A stretch of 64,000 nt of DNA, taken from assembly GCA_002393195.1 (NCBI GenBank), contig DGIK01000167.1:62001-126000 (forward strand), in the 5' to 3' direction. Shown piece after piece: positions 42,701 to 52,071 of this stretch (within the stretch, counting starts at the first letter, position 1; each line of letters starts with the position of its first letter). The translations under genes and the position numbers were made by a program. Under the pieces are notes generated by a model. The model was given only the letters and a program-made list of their open reading frames with translations, had not been told where the DNA came from and did not search any database. The stretch is from Bacteroidales bacterium UBA3824. Its GTDB lineage: Bacteria; Bacteroidota; Bacteroidia; Bacteroidales; UBA3824.

Positions 42701-45700
42701 GCGCGGATTTGTATTTCAACCTCGGTCATGTGAGCGAGGACGTCTTGAAGGATTCGCGCAAATCGTTTGAAAACGGCATCCCGTACCCGATGGACGAGAG
42801 TTTTGTGGATACCACGGCGTGGGGCTATGTGAGCAACAAGACTTTTCTCGTAAATGCCTTCGACAACACCAACGGCGCAAAGGAGGCTCAGGATTTGGGT
42901 TTTGACGGTATGAATGATGACAGCGAACGCGATTTTCACGCCAAGTACCTCGACCGAATCGCCCGTCAATATGGCACAGAATCAGCCGCCTACCGCAACG
43001 CCTACAACGACCCTTCGGCAGATAATTACCATTATTTTCGTGGTGACGATTACGACCGCCAGCAACTCTCTATCGAGGAGCGTTACAAGCGTTATAATGG
43101 TCCGCAGGGCAATTCTTCGGACGTGAGCGGCTCGTCGAGTTATTCCACAATCAAAGACCGCTATCCCGACGTGGAGGACATCAACCTCGACAACACTCTC
43201 TCCGAAACCGAATCGTATTACCAATACAAAGTCCACATCGCTCCGGGAAGTATGAAGGTAGGCGAAAATTACATTACCGACATTGTAGAATCCAACGTAA
43301 AGACCGTAAACGGCGAGACCGAAACCGTGAAATGGTATCAGTTTAAAGTGCCTATCTATGAGCCTGATAGCGTCATCGGCGCAATCTCCGACTTCAAGAG
43401 CATCCGTTTTCTCCGCCTGTACCTCACCAACGCCAAGAAAAACATCATCCTTCGTTTTGCGGAGATGAATCTCGTGCGCGGCGATTGGCGCAAATATGCT
43501 GCCACAATGACCTCTGCGGGCGAATTTGTTACCGATGTGCAGTACGATGAGGGCGTTCTCGACATTACAAACGTCGGACTTGAAGAAAACGGCAGCAAGA
43601 CGCCTGTCAATTATGTCCTGCCCCCCGGCATCGAGCGCGAGCGCGATTATATGACCAACCAAGTCGTGGAGCAAGACGAAAAGGCGATGGCTCTCCATGT
43701 TACCAATTTGCCTGACGGTCAGGCTGTTGCGGCTTACAAAACCGCCGTCCTCGACCTCCGTCAATACAAAAAGATGAAAATGTTTGTACACGCCGAGGAG
43801 ATGTCGGGCGAGCCTTTGAACGACAACGACCTCCACATTTTCGTCCGCATCGGTAGCGATTACAAGGAAAATTATTATGAATACGAACTCCCATTGACGG
43901 TAACCCCGGCGGGTCATTATGCCGACGACGACAATGGAAGGCTCGCCGTTTGGCCCGTGCAAAACAATGTGGAGATTGTTTTTGAGGATTTGCAATTGGT
44001 AAAGCAACAGCGCAACAACGCCTACCGCGACGGCATCAGCAATGTAAGTAGCACGATGCCGTATTCTGTGGAGCGCGACGACGGCAGCCGCATTACGATT
44101 ATGGGCAGCCCAAATGTCTCCAACATCAAGACCGTGATGATTGGTATCCGCAACCCCTCTCAATCCACCAACCGTGGCGAGGACGACGGCATGAACAAAT
44201 CTGCCGAAATTTGGGTCAACGAACTGCGCCTTACTGACTTTGACGAGGATGGCGGTTGGGCGGCTCGCGCAAAGGCTGAATTGCAATTGGCTGACCTCGC
44301 AACTATCTCGTTATCAGGTTATACGCATACGCCTGGATTTGGAAGCATTGAGAAAAAAGTTTCGGAGCGTCATCAGGAGACTGTCTATCAATACGATTTC
44401 AATTCGATGTTGCAACTCGGCAAGTTTTTCAATAATGACTACGGTGTCCGTATGCCGTTTTATTACGGATATTCAGAGAGTTACGAATTGCCAAAATACA
44501 ATCCCGTCGATCCCGACATCGAACTCAAAACCACTCTCAAAGACCCGACTCTCACCAAGGAGCAAAAAGACGAGGTGCGCGACCGTTCCATCACTTACGA
44601 ACATCGCAAGAGTCTCAATATGACCAACATCCACATCGAGGGCCGCAGCGATGAGGCTAAGCGTGATGCCAAACTCCAAAAACTCATCAAGGCAAATCCC
44701 GATGCCGACCCCGCGACCCTGAAACTCGACGAACCCAAGAAACAGAAGCAAAAGCCATTTTTCCACGTCTCCAATTTTACCGCCGGATTTTCGTACAGCG
44801 AATACCTGATGCACAACATCACAATCCGCCAACAGTTGGACAAGGCGTTGCAGTCGTCGTTGGAGTACAATTATACCTACAATCCCAAAAACTACCGCCC
44901 GTTCAGCAAATGGAAATTCCTCAACAGCAAGAATTGGGCGATTATCAAGGATTTCAATTTCTATTTGTTGCCGACGATGGTAGCCTTCAATGCCAACATC
45001 GACCGCAAATATTCCTCGATTCAGTACCGCAACATCGCCTCCGACGCCGAACTCCTGACGCCTTCTTACCGCAAGGATTTCAATTGGCGGCGCGGTTATG
45101 AACTCCGTTACAAACTCTCCCAAAACTTGACGATGAACTTCTCCGCCAACAACGAGAGCCGCGTCAATCCCGACGGCAAGATAGACAATTACGCCGTAGA
45201 GCAAGCACGCGACCGCGACACGTTGTTCCTGAAATTCTTTGACCTTGGTTACAATACGCATTACGACCAAACTATCAAATTCAATTGGCAGACTCCTATC
45301 AACAAAATTCCCGGTCTGCGCTGGACTTCGCTTAATGCTATCTACAACGCCGACTACGAATGGAATCGCGGCCTCGACCCTATGAAAGTAGCGTCGGATA
45401 TGAACGAAGATTACACCATCAACTACGGCAACACAATCTCCAATTCCGCAATTTTGACATTGAACGGAAGCCTCAATTTTGAGCGGCTGTATCGCACCGT
45501 GCCGTATTTCAAGAATGTGATGTCGCGTTTCACCAAGGACGGTCGCAAGAAGGCAAACACCGAGAAAAAGGAAGTTACCTACACCAAAAACCGTGTCCGC
45601 CTTTCCAAAGGCATTCCGCGCACCATTTACCACAACCTCGGTACTACGGAGGTGGAGCCAACAATCGTTGGACCGAGCGGCGAGGAGGTCAAGGGCAGTT

Positions 45701-47226
45701 TTGATATTGTTGACAAAGACCGCGTGAAATTCACGCCCGACGACGATTGGGCAAACTGCACGGTAACTGTTGTCGGCAAAAAAGAAATGCCCGACAGTCC
45801 TCTTCTCGTTGCCTCCGACTATCTCACAATGGCGCTCTTGAGTATCCGCACCGTGTCGGTTTCCTACAAGAACCAACGTGCAAATACATTGCCCGGTTTT
45901 GCGCCCGGCACCAAGATTTTGGGCATGGAAAAATACGATGATTTTTGGGCTCCGGGTTGGGATTACATTATGGGTCTCAATGATGAAGATTTCCATCACA
46001 CCGCCGCCAACCGTGGATGGCTCGTCAATGATACCACGCTCGCCACGCCCGTGCATTACACCTGTGGCAACAATCTCAACATCCGCGTCCAGGTGGAGCC
46101 TATCAATACGTTCAGGATAGATGTAAGTTTTGATAGGACAATGCTCTACAATACCGAGGATTATTTCTTCTACACCGACGAGGGTCATCAGTCGCTCAAC
46201 AAAATCATCAGCGGCAATTACCGTATGAGTTACAATATGTTGCGCACGGCGTTCCATAAGGTGGGCGACGATTATTCTTTGGATGTTTATAATGACTTCC
46301 TCAACAATCGCGACATCATAGCCGACCGTCAGGCGTCGTCGCGTCGTGGTCATAATGGCTACAACGGCACTCCGCAGGTTGACAATGACGGCAACGCTAC
46401 TTTTGGCAATTATCCCGACGGCTATTCCAACACGCATCAAGACGTGCTTTTGCCGGCGTTTCTCGCGGCGTATGCAGGCACAAAGCCCGACAAGATTGGT
46501 CTCGATCCGTTCCTGAAAATCCCGATGCCAAATTGGACTATCCGTTACAAGGGACTCTCCAACGTGCCTTTCCTGAAAGAATTTGTCCGCTCGGCGATGA
46601 TTACCCACGGCTACCAATCCACTTACGCCGTCTCCAATTTCAAGTCAAACGCCAATTACAATTTCGACCAAGAGGAGGAGTTTGGCAACAGTTTCGCCCG
46701 TTATGACGCCAACAATCTTTTCATCCCAAAATATGAAATTGGTTCGGTAACATTGGAGGAGAGGTTCAATCCTTTGTTGGGCATCGACATTTCGTGGGCT
46801 AATATGATGAGCACAAAAATGGAATACCGCCGCACGAGGCTCATCACCCTCGCCTTTGCCAATTCCCAAATATCGGAGGCATACAAGAAGGAATGGGTGA
46901 TAGGATTTGGTTACAAGTTTGCGCAGTTGCCGTTCAATATCCGCACCGCCTCGGGCGTTACGCGCACCAAGAGCGACCTCGACCTCCGCGTGGATTTCGT
47001 AATCAACGACGACAAGACCATCCTCCGCGAGATTGAGGAACTCTACAACGAAATCTCCGCCGGTCAGCGCAGTTATTCCATCAAATCCACCGCCGACTAC
47101 CAAATTTCGCAGCGTTTCAAGGTGCGCTTGTATTACAATCACAATATAACGAATCCTTTGATTTCGACGAGTTACCGCACGAGCAACATCAAGTTTGGCG
47201 TTACGGTGTCGATGGGGTTGGATTAA
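39706..47226 (+). CDS. sprA: SprA, outer-membrane translocon of the type IX secretion system
   Basis: 2506 residues, matching the family. N-terminal signal (MKNLTRTIGLAGAATLFVAS). Recognised by the repeated SprA features: a GVDISKIDNFTLPKKQRNDV segment, the MKVGINYNTESTFEFENKQK strand region, the DDFEGAQTKLDVKSMTKWVL block, and the C-terminal half ending TSNIKFGVTVSMGLD. It forms the large beta-barrel pore of T9SS. The gene follows ruvA directly. No frameshift seen. Confidence 0.95.
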   Translation: MKNLTRTIGLAGAATLFVASVMSSVAYNKPPESNDFRPQWEKPSAMPDTSIPSIYREDSPIRLKDPANITTETQYDHATGDYTTVKKVGDLEIERPQTLSDGDYNSNQNRSEMREYWRKQMMDNYKRDERSQSGLSRYLNPRINVNLKGFDRIFGSNIIDIKPQGNVEVSLGVDISKIDNFTLPKKQRNDVSFDFDMAMQVGVTGTIGDKMKVGINYNTESTFEFENKQKMEYVGHTDEIIQRIEFGNVSMPLDGTLIQGSTTLFGVKTDLKFGKLTATAILSQQKGETKNIEVNAGAVSTEFKIQASDYEANRHFFLNHYFRDHYEEALRNLPVVVSGITITNLEVWVTNTRLATENSRDIVAFLDLGEPTEIYNKSAVHKSSGELPSNTANTLYNTLTNNYKAVRDINSVTSTLNGVWETGADYEKVGNARKLGSNEYTFNPQLGFISLTSALQDDEVLAVAYEYTYKGKTYKVGELSSEVNSSQTLILKLLRGTSFSPKLPNWKLMMKNVYSLNAYQLSNEDFDLQIKYHNDKSGTELNYMEVGDISGTMLIKVFNLDNANSQLERVPDGKFDFIEGVTVNSEKAKIYLPQLEPFGSYLAAKINDPADAARYSFPQLYDSTKTIAKQNADKDKFYLVGSYKSSSGSEISLDAMNIEEGSVKVTAGGLTLTEGTDYVVDYLLGTVKIVNESILQSGNKILVSVESNTTFNSTTKTLMGTHLNYQFNDNFNIGGTVMRLSEKTMTNKVSIGSEPIKNTIWGLNSRYSTPLPFLTTLIDKMPLISTTAESRLALEGEFAYLVPGHSRSVDKAGTCYIDDFEGAQTKLDVKSMTKWVLASTPSGTRKYREGGFNNDLRYGYNRSLLAWYNVLSDLQGTSVSGSGITPSYITKDDQSNHYIRAVYEREIFPNAQSISGISTQLTVLNLAYYPSERGPYNFDVEGETGISAGIDADGYLNKPESRWGGIMRELTTTDFESSNIEYLEFWMLDPFIYEQDGMGADLYFNLGHVSEDVLKDSRKSFENGIPYPMDESFVDTTAWGYVSNKTFLVNAFDNTNGAKEAQDLGFDGMNDDSERDFHAKYLDRIARQYGTESAAYRNAYNDPSADNYHYFRGDDYDRQQLSIEERYKRYNGPQGNSSDVSGSSSYSTIKDRYPDVEDINLDNTLSETESYYQYKVHIAPGSMKVGENYITDIVESNVKTVNGETETVKWYQFKVPIYEPDSVIGAISDFKSIRFLRLYLTNAKKNIILRFAEMNLVRGDWRKYAATMTSAGEFVTDVQYDEGVLDITNVGLEENGSKTPVNYVLPPGIERERDYMTNQVVEQDEKAMALHVTNLPDGQAVAAYKTAVLDLRQYKKMKMFVHAEEMSGEPLNDNDLHIFVRIGSDYKENYYEYELPLTVTPAGHYADDDNGRLAVWPVQNNVEIVFEDLQLVKQQRNNAYRDGISNVSSTMPYSVERDDGSRITIMGSPNVSNIKTVMIGIRNPSQSTNRGEDDGMNKSAEIWVNELRLTDFDEDGGWAARAKAELQLADLATISLSGYTHTPGFGSIEKKVSERHQETVYQYDFNSMLQLGKFFNNDYGVRMPFYYGYSESYELPKYNPVDPDIELKTTLKDPTLTKEQKDEVRDRSITYEHRKSLNMTNIHIEGRSDEAKRDAKLQKLIKANPDADPATLKLDEPKKQKQKPFFHVSNFTAGFSYSEYLMHNITIRQQLDKALQSSLEYNYTYNPKNYRPFSKWKFLNSKNWAIIKDFNFYLLPTMVAFNANIDRKYSSIQYRNIASDAELLTPSYRKDFNWRRGYELRYKLSQNLTMNFSANNESRVNPDGKIDNYAVEQARDRDTLFLKFFDLGYNTHYDQTIKFNWQTPINKIPGLRWTSLNAIYNADYEWNRGLDPMKVASDMNEDYTINYGNTISNSAILTLNGSLNFERLYRTVPYFKNVMSRFTKDGRKKANTEKKEVTYTKNRVRLSKGIPRTIYHNLGTTEVEPTIVGPSGEEVKGSFDIVDKDRVKFTPDDDWANCTVTVVGKKEMPDSPLLVASDYLTMALLSIRTVSVSYKNQRANTLPGFAPGTKILGMEKYDDFWAPGWDYIMGLNDEDFHHTAANRGWLVNDTTLATPVHYTCGNNLNIRVQVEPINTFRIDVSFDRTMLYNTEDYFFYTDEGHQSLNKIISGNYRMSYNMLRTAFHKVGDDYSLDVYNDFLNNRDIIADRQASSRRGHNGYNGTPQVDNDGNATFGNYPDGYSNTHQDVLLPAFLAAYAGTKPDKIGLDPFLKIPMPNWTIRYKGLSNVPFLKEFVRSAMITHGYQSTYAVSNFKSNANYNFDQEEEFGNSFARYDANNLFIPKYEIGSVTLEERFNPLLGIDISWANMMSTKMEYRRTRLITLAFANSQISEAYKKEWVIGFGYKFAQLPFNIRTASGVTRTKSDLDLRVDFVINDDKTILREIEELYNEISAGQRSYSIKSTADYQISQRFKVRLYYNHNITNPLISTSYRTSNIKFGVTVSMGLD

Positions 47227-47291
47227 TTTTGCGTAATTCAGATTTTATTAGTAATATTGCGTTCAAAATATTTAACAAAAACAATTTAACT

Positions 47292-47471
47292 ATGCAAGCG
47301 ACAGTTTTTAATCCGGTTCAATTGTACTTGTTGCAATTGTTTTCGCAAATGAACTCCGAACAAGAATTGATGGAGGTAAAGCAAGTATTGTCGGAATACT
47401 ATTTTAAAAAAGTGGAGCAAAAGGCAGCAAAAATCTACGCTGAAAAAGGATGGTGTTCCTATGTAAAGTGA
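47292..47471 (+). CDS. Small orphan protein, antitoxin-like
   Basis: 59 residues from ATG 47292 (MQATVFNPVQLYLLQLFSQM). Compact N-terminal helix, then EQELMEVKQVLSEYYFKKVE and AAKIYAEKGW. Such short FNPVQ-type proteins in Bacteroidota often precede a toxin gene; here no toxin follows, only a terminator and then an Rpn gene. Either the partner was lost or it is a solitary protein. The longer reading from 47229 has no support. Confidence 0.6.
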   Translation: MQATVFNPVQLYLLQLFSQMNSEQELMEVKQVLSEYYFKKVEQKAAKIYAEKGWCSYVK

Positions 47472-47491
47472 AACTGACTGCCGAGAAATCC

Positions 47492-47515
47492 AATACTTTT
47501 CGGAAGTATTTTTTT
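47492..47515 (+). terminator. Rho-independent terminator after the 47292 gene
   Basis: AATACTT (47492-47498), loop TTCGG, AAGTATT (47504-47510), then a T-run. Confidence 0.85.
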
Positions 47516-47543
47516 GTAATTTCCGAAACAAATCTTACCTTTG
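47513..47543 (+). promoter_or_regulatory. Promoter of Rpn copy 3
   Basis: TTTG 47513-47516, a 19-bp spacer, TACCTTTG 47536-47543, 27 bp before the ATG. The -33 element overlaps the T-run of the preceding terminator. Confidence 0.7.
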
Positions 47544-47569
47544 CCCTCAGAACCAAACAGCAATAAACT

Positions 47570-48514
47570 ATGGGTTACGAACACTTAATGGAACGATACG
47601 TCAACTTCTACACTGACTTTGCGTTCAAAAAATTTTTCGGCACACCCGCCAACCAGGATCTTCTGATAAGTTTCCTGAACGCTTTGCTTGACTTTAAGGG
47701 CGAGAATCAGATAAAAGAGATAACGTACCTCAATTCCGAGCAACTCGGCAGCACTGCAAACGACCGCCGTGCCGTCTATGACGTGTATTGCAAGACGGAG
47801 AAAGGCGAGCGTTTCATCGTGGAAATGCAGCGCGCCTCTCAACAGAATTTTAAAGACAGAAGCCTGTATTACAGTTCGTTCCCGATGCAGGACGAGGGCA
47901 TCAAGGGGAAAATTCAGGACGTGGACAATCCTGACAAAAAATTCTATTGGGACTACGAACTTCATCCGATATACGTAATTGGCATCCTCAACTTCTACCT
48001 TCCCGGCAATGAACAGAGCGACCGTGTGATTACCAACGTTTATTTAAAGGACGACGACAACAACATTTTCAATCCTCACTTGCGTTTTGTCTATGTGGAG
48101 ATGCCCAAGTTCATTAAGACCGAAGACAAGCTTGACGGTATGTGCGACAAGTGGCTGTTTGCGATGAAGAACCTCTACCGCCTCGCTAACCGTCCCGACC
48201 AGTTGTTTGAGAAGATTTTCCAGCGTCTTTTTGAAATTGCTGAAGTCGCGAAATACAATCCCCAGGAACTCGGCGAGTACCGCGAATCTCTCAAAAACTA
48301 TCGCGACTACTACAACACGATAGACTATGCAAAGACAACTGCGGAAGCCAAGGGTATGGAAATGGGCTTGGCAAAAGGTCGTGCAGAAGGACTTGCCGAG
48401 GGCGAACTCCAAGCCAAACTCGCTGTCGCCCGTTCACTCAAAGTCGCCGGAGTGGACATCAGCATCATAGCCAATTCCACCGGCCTCACCCCCGACGAAA
48501 TCGCAAAACTTTAA
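47570..48514 (+). CDS. Rpn-family PD-(D/E)XK nuclease, copy 3
   Basis: 314 residues, a diverged relative of copies 1 and 2. FYTDFAFKKFFGTPANQDLL and ISFLNALLDFKGENQIKEIT start the family core; RRAVYDVYCKTEKGERFIVE with EMQRASQQNF is the nuclease motif. The tetrapeptide run is short and mixed (AKGMEMGLAKGRAEGLAEGE). The C-terminus ARSLKVAGVDISIIANSTGL keeps the shared ending. polyprenyl synthase follows 9 bp downstream. Confidence 0.85.
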   Translation: MGYEHLMERYVNFYTDFAFKKFFGTPANQDLLISFLNALLDFKGENQIKEITYLNSEQLGSTANDRRAVYDVYCKTEKGERFIVEMQRASQQNFKDRSLYYSSFPMQDEGIKGKIQDVDNPDKKFYWDYELHPIYVIGILNFYLPGNEQSDRVITNVYLKDDDNNIFNPHLRFVYVEMPKFIKTEDKLDGMCDKWLFAMKNLYRLANRPDQLFEKIFQRLFEIAEVAKYNPQELGEYRESLKNYRDYYNTIDYAKTTAEAKGMEMGLAKGRAEGLAEGELQAKLAVARSLKVAGVDISIIANSTGLTPDEIAKL

Positions 48515-48523
48515 CATATAATA

Positions 48524-49495
48524 ATGAAAACTTTCAACGAACTTCGCGCCCTCGTTGAGGACGAAATTAAGAATATGAATTTGCCCGCTGAGCCGAGCAA
48601 TTTTTACGAGCCGATAAGGTACATCCTGTCGCTTGGCGGCAAGAGGTTGCGCCCTGTGTTTGCGCTGATGGCTTGCAACGTTTTTAGCGACGACGTGGCA
48701 GCCGCCGTGAAACCCGCCGTTGGTATGGAGATTTTCCATAATTTCACGCTCTTGCACGACGACATTATGGACAACTCAAAACTCCGCCGCAAAAAGCCCA
48801 CCGTCAACGCCAAGTGGAACGACAATGTGGCGATACTTTCGGGCGACGGAATGATGTATATTGCGTCGCAGTATGTATTTGCCGCGCCGGAGAATGTTCG
48901 CAAGCAAATTATGGAATTGTATCACAAGACCGCCATCGAAGTCTGTGAAGGTCAGCAATTTGATATGGATTTTGAGACGAGCGACGACGTTACGCTCGAT
49001 GATTATATCCGTATGATAACCCTCAAAACCGCCGTCCTGCCCGCCGCCTGCCTCAAAATTGGCGCGTTGATTGGTGGTGCGTCTGAGGATGAGGCGCAGA
49101 AGTTGTATGACGCCGGCATCAGTTTTGGCATTGCGTTCCAAATGCAGGATGATTACCTCGATATGTATTCCACGCCAGAAGTCCTCGGCAAGCCCGTTGG
49201 CGGCGATGTCAACGAGTGCAAGAAGACTGTCTTTTATCACAAGATGACGGAATTGATGCCGTCGGAAAGGGTAGGGGAGTGGAAGACCTTCTATGCCAAC
49301 AAGAGTTACGGTTTTGAAGAAAAACTTCAAATCGCCCGTGATTATTTCTCTGAATACAAGGTCGATGCCGCAGTTCAAAATATCATTGAGGATTACTATG
49401 CAAAGGCATTCGGCATCCTCAATGCCATCGCCGCCGCTGACCGCATTGCGCCGCTCCGCGAATTTATGGAGAAATTGCGCGTCCGCATCGATTAA
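48524..49495 (+). CDS. Polyprenyl (geranylgeranyl/octaprenyl-type) diphosphate synthase
   Basis: 323 residues. First Asp-rich motif LLHDDIMDNSKLRRKKPT, second FQMQDDYLDMYSTPEVLG; SLGGKRLRPVFALMACNVF and KTAVLPAACLKIGALIGG are conserved in isoprenyl transferases. It elongates isoprenoid chains for quinones or undecaprenyl carriers; product length cannot be read off. A TAGGGGAG octamer lies in the coding sequence (49272-49279). Confidence 0.9.
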   Translation: MKTFNELRALVEDEIKNMNLPAEPSNFYEPIRYILSLGGKRLRPVFALMACNVFSDDVAAAVKPAVGMEIFHNFTLLHDDIMDNSKLRRKKPTVNAKWNDNVAILSGDGMMYIASQYVFAAPENVRKQIMELYHKTAIEVCEGQQFDMDFETSDDVTLDDYIRMITLKTAVLPAACLKIGALIGGASEDEAQKLYDAGISFGIAFQMQDDYLDMYSTPEVLGKPVGGDVNECKKTVFYHKMTELMPSERVGEWKTFYANKSYGFEEKLQIARDYFSEYKVDAAVQNIIEDYYAKAFGILNAIAAADRIAPLREFMEKLRVRID

Positions 49496-49598
49496 TGCAC
49501 AATGCACAATGCATAATGCATAATTGCCATTCGGCGGGAGTCGATGGGCGTTGGTATTCAATCACTTCAATTATTTCAGTTATTTCAATTACTTGAAA

Positions 49599-50144
49599 AT
49601 GACTATTTTAGGCATAGACCCCGGCACTAATTTTATGGGATATGGCGTTATCGAGTGCAATGGCTCCAAGATAGAGTGCAAGGCGATTGGCATTCTCGAC
49701 ATTCACAATGTAAAGGATACTTACCTTAAACTCAAAATGATATACGACCGAGTGTCGGGGCTTGCGGTGAGTTATAAGCCTGAAGAGTTGGCGATTGAGG
49801 CGCAGTTTTATGAGAAGAATGCGCAGTCGATGCTCAAACTTGGTCGCGCACAGGGCGTGGCGATTGCGGCGGCGGTCAATGCCGGGATGCAGGTGTTTGA
49901 GTATGAGCCGCGCAAGATAAAACTTGCCATTACCGGCTCTGGCTCCGCGTCCAAGGAACAGGTGGCGCGGATGTTGGCTAATACTGTAAAAATCAATGAG
50001 TTTCCAGACAAGTACGACGCCACCGATGCCCTTGCCGCCGCCGTTTGTCATCATTACCAAAAACGCCTTCCTGTCCAAAAATCCGGCTCAAATTCCTGGG
50101 CGGCGTTCATTGCAAACAATCCCGACCGTGTCAAGATTAGTTAA
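49599..50144 (+). CDS. ruvC: Crossover junction endodeoxyribonuclease RuvC
   Basis: 181 residues from ATG 49599, which gives MTILGIDPGTNFMGYGVIEC; the upstream in-frame ATG at 49524 lies in AT-rich repeats. Catalytic acidic residues in GIDPG, ELAIEAQFY and the C-terminal KYDATDALAAAVCHHY. It resolves Holliday junctions with RuvAB. The stop overlaps the GTG of the PorZ-like gene. Confidence 0.93.
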   Translation: MTILGIDPGTNFMGYGVIECNGSKIECKAIGILDIHNVKDTYLKLKMIYDRVSGLAVSYKPEELAIEAQFYEKNAQSMLKLGRAQGVAIAAAVNAGMQVFEYEPRKIKLAITGSGSASKEQVARMLANTVKINEFPDKYDATDALAAAVCHHYQKRLPVQKSGSNSWAAFIANNPDRVKIS

Positions 50145-51993
50145 TATATTATTCCTATTGTTGACATCCTTCACTGCCTCCGCGCAGTGGACATTGCGGC
50201 CGTCTTTCAACGATGTCAAGGCGTGGCACGAGTATGGCGGCGGTGTTTTTTGCCGCTGTGCACATGGCGCGTTTATTATTGACAGAGATGGTGAAATCAA
50301 CACTCTTACAAAGATTTCGGGGCTTGCGTCGGCGGCGTTGACGGCATCTGCGGCGGATGTCGGCGGCAAGTTTTGGGCGTTGGGATATGGCGACGGCAGC
50401 ATTGACGTTTGCAAGGGTGGACGGATTTCAAATTTTTTGCCGGCGATTCAGGTCGATGGAGGCGTTGCTGATATGACTTGCGACGGTGGTATTATTTTGG
50501 CGGCAGTAGGCGACGTGGTGGAGTTTTTTGATGTCAATAAAACCGAACTTTTTGCGTATTGCGATTTTGGCGAAAAGATTTCACGTGTAGCCTTGTCGGG
50601 CGGCGTGGCGTATGCCGAAGTTGGCGGCGAGGTTTTGGCTATTGATGTTGATGCGCCAAATTTGCAGGATGCCGAGGCGTGGCGGCGGTCGGCGTTTGAT
50701 TTTTCAAAAACAACCAATTCTGATTCACACGTTGATTATGACGGCGCAACGCCGCGAGGTGGTATGCCAGAGGACGACATTAACGCAATGACAGCCGCCG
50801 ATGGCAAATTGTTGGCTGTCAATAAGTTTGCATCGTTGATAACTCGTCAGGGCGTGGAAAAAATCAAAAATCCTGACGATAAACAATTTACGGCTGCATT
50901 TTTCAATCCATACAAATCATCGCAATTTTTCCTTGGCGGCGCGGATGGCACTGTGTATGAGTATGTTGACGGCTATTTGAAAGCGCGTTACAATCAGCTC
51001 GCTGGTGCGCCAATTGTAAGTATGGATTGCAATCAATCGGGCGACCTTTTCATATTGTCGGCGTCCGAAAAAAAGCCTGTATCCGTCTTCGACCACAGCG
51101 GCAACTGGCATACCGCAACTTCTTTTCTATCAATGAAATCATCAACGCCAAAACAATTACTTTTTGTAAATGACAACATTCTACTCGTCAATATGGGCAA
51201 ACAAGGGATTTTTGCAGTTGAACTTGGTGGCACGCCGTTGGATTTTAGTGATGACAAGACCTCTGTGTGTCAAGTCGTTAGCGGTGGTGCGCGTGTCGGT
51301 ACGGAGATTAATGCGATGAGGCTAAGCCAGTCGGGATATTTGTATGTTGCCACCGACAAGGGCGTTGCATATACATTGACACCCGAACAGATAGTGGACG
51401 GCGGTGTGGGTTTCATCCGCCCGATTGTAACTGAAACAAATGACCGCGACGGCGATTATTCACAGTATCTATTATCTTCAAAAACAGTAACTTCCATTGC
51501 CGAAGATGCCGCTGGTCGCAAATGGTTTGGCACAAGAGGCGCAGGAGTTTTTGTAGTTAATGACGATTGCAACGAGCAAATCCTGCATTTCAACACCCGC
51601 AATTCGCCACTGCCGTCCGACACCATCCACGCCATCGAAATCGTCCAAAATACCGGCGAAGTTTTCTTCCATACTTCCAATGGCTTGGCGTCCTACGTTT
51701 CCGATGCTCAAAAATCTGCCGACGACCTTGATAACATCATCATTTATCCAAATCCCGTGCGTCCCGATTATGACGGCGACATTCATATTTCGGGGCTTGA
51801 ATCCGGCTCAGACGTGCGCATCACCGACGTTGCGGGGCATTTGGTCTATAAGTCCACCGCCGAGAGCGGACTCCTCTCCTGGGACGGCAACAATCTCAAT
51901 GGCAGGAAATGCGCCACGGGCGTGTATCTCGTTTTCGTCTATAATGTGGAGACCAAGGACAAAAAAGTGAAAAAAATGCTGATAGTGAGATAA
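50128..51993 (+). CDS. porZ: PorZ-like T9SS-associated protein
   Basis: 621 residues from GTG 50128, chosen because it yields a signal peptide (MSRLVNILFLLLTSFTASAQ); an ATG at 49996 lies in ruvC. Domains: two PorZ-type beta-propeller-like halves (e.g. FWALGYGDGSIDVCKGG; YLYVATDKGVAYTL; AGRKWFGTRGAGVFVVNDD) and a C-terminal T9SS CTD-like sandwich (IIYPNPVRPDYDGDIHISGL, GRKCATGVYLVFVYN, ending KKMLIVR). PorZ attaches sugar to sortase substrates at the cell surface. Together with SprA it indicates a functional T9SS. Overlaps ruvC by 17 bp. Confidence 0.78.
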   Translation: MSRLVNILFLLLTSFTASAQWTLRPSFNDVKAWHEYGGGVFCRCAHGAFIIDRDGEINTLTKISGLASAALTASAADVGGKFWALGYGDGSIDVCKGGRISNFLPAIQVDGGVADMTCDGGIILAAVGDVVEFFDVNKTELFAYCDFGEKISRVALSGGVAYAEVGGEVLAIDVDAPNLQDAEAWRRSAFDFSKTTNSDSHVDYDGATPRGGMPEDDINAMTAADGKLLAVNKFASLITRQGVEKIKNPDDKQFTAAFFNPYKSSQFFLGGADGTVYEYVDGYLKARYNQLAGAPIVSMDCNQSGDLFILSASEKKPVSVFDHSGNWHTATSFLSMKSSTPKQLLFVNDNILLVNMGKQGIFAVELGGTPLDFSDDKTSVCQVVSGGARVGTEINAMRLSQSGYLYVATDKGVAYTLTPEQIVDGGVGFIRPIVTETNDRDGDYSQYLLSSKTVTSIAEDAAGRKWFGTRGAGVFVVNDDCNEQILHFNTRNSPLPSDTIHAIEIVQNTGEVFFHTSNGLASYVSDAQKSADDLDNIIIYPNPVRPDYDGDIHISGLESGSDVRITDVAGHLVYKSTAESGLLSWDGNNLNGRKCATGVYLVFVYNVETKDKKVKKMLIVR

Positions 51994-52025
51994 GTTTTCT
52001 TGTTGATTATTACAGAAATTATTAT

Positions 52026-52033
52026 TATCTTTG
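52026..52033 (+). promoter_or_regulatory. -7 box of the response regulator gene
   Basis: TATCTTTG with a possible TTG at 52003-52005 20 bp upstream; 38 bp before the ATG. Confidence 0.6.
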
Positions 52034-52071
52034 CGGCGTAATTCAACGGTAGAATTGCAGATTATAATATT

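Noticed and set aside
44473..46617. 714-codon open frame on the minus strand inside sprA
   Set aside because: It is antisense to a clear SprA coding frame, has no motifs and shares the codon-position bias of sprA; a shadow frame.
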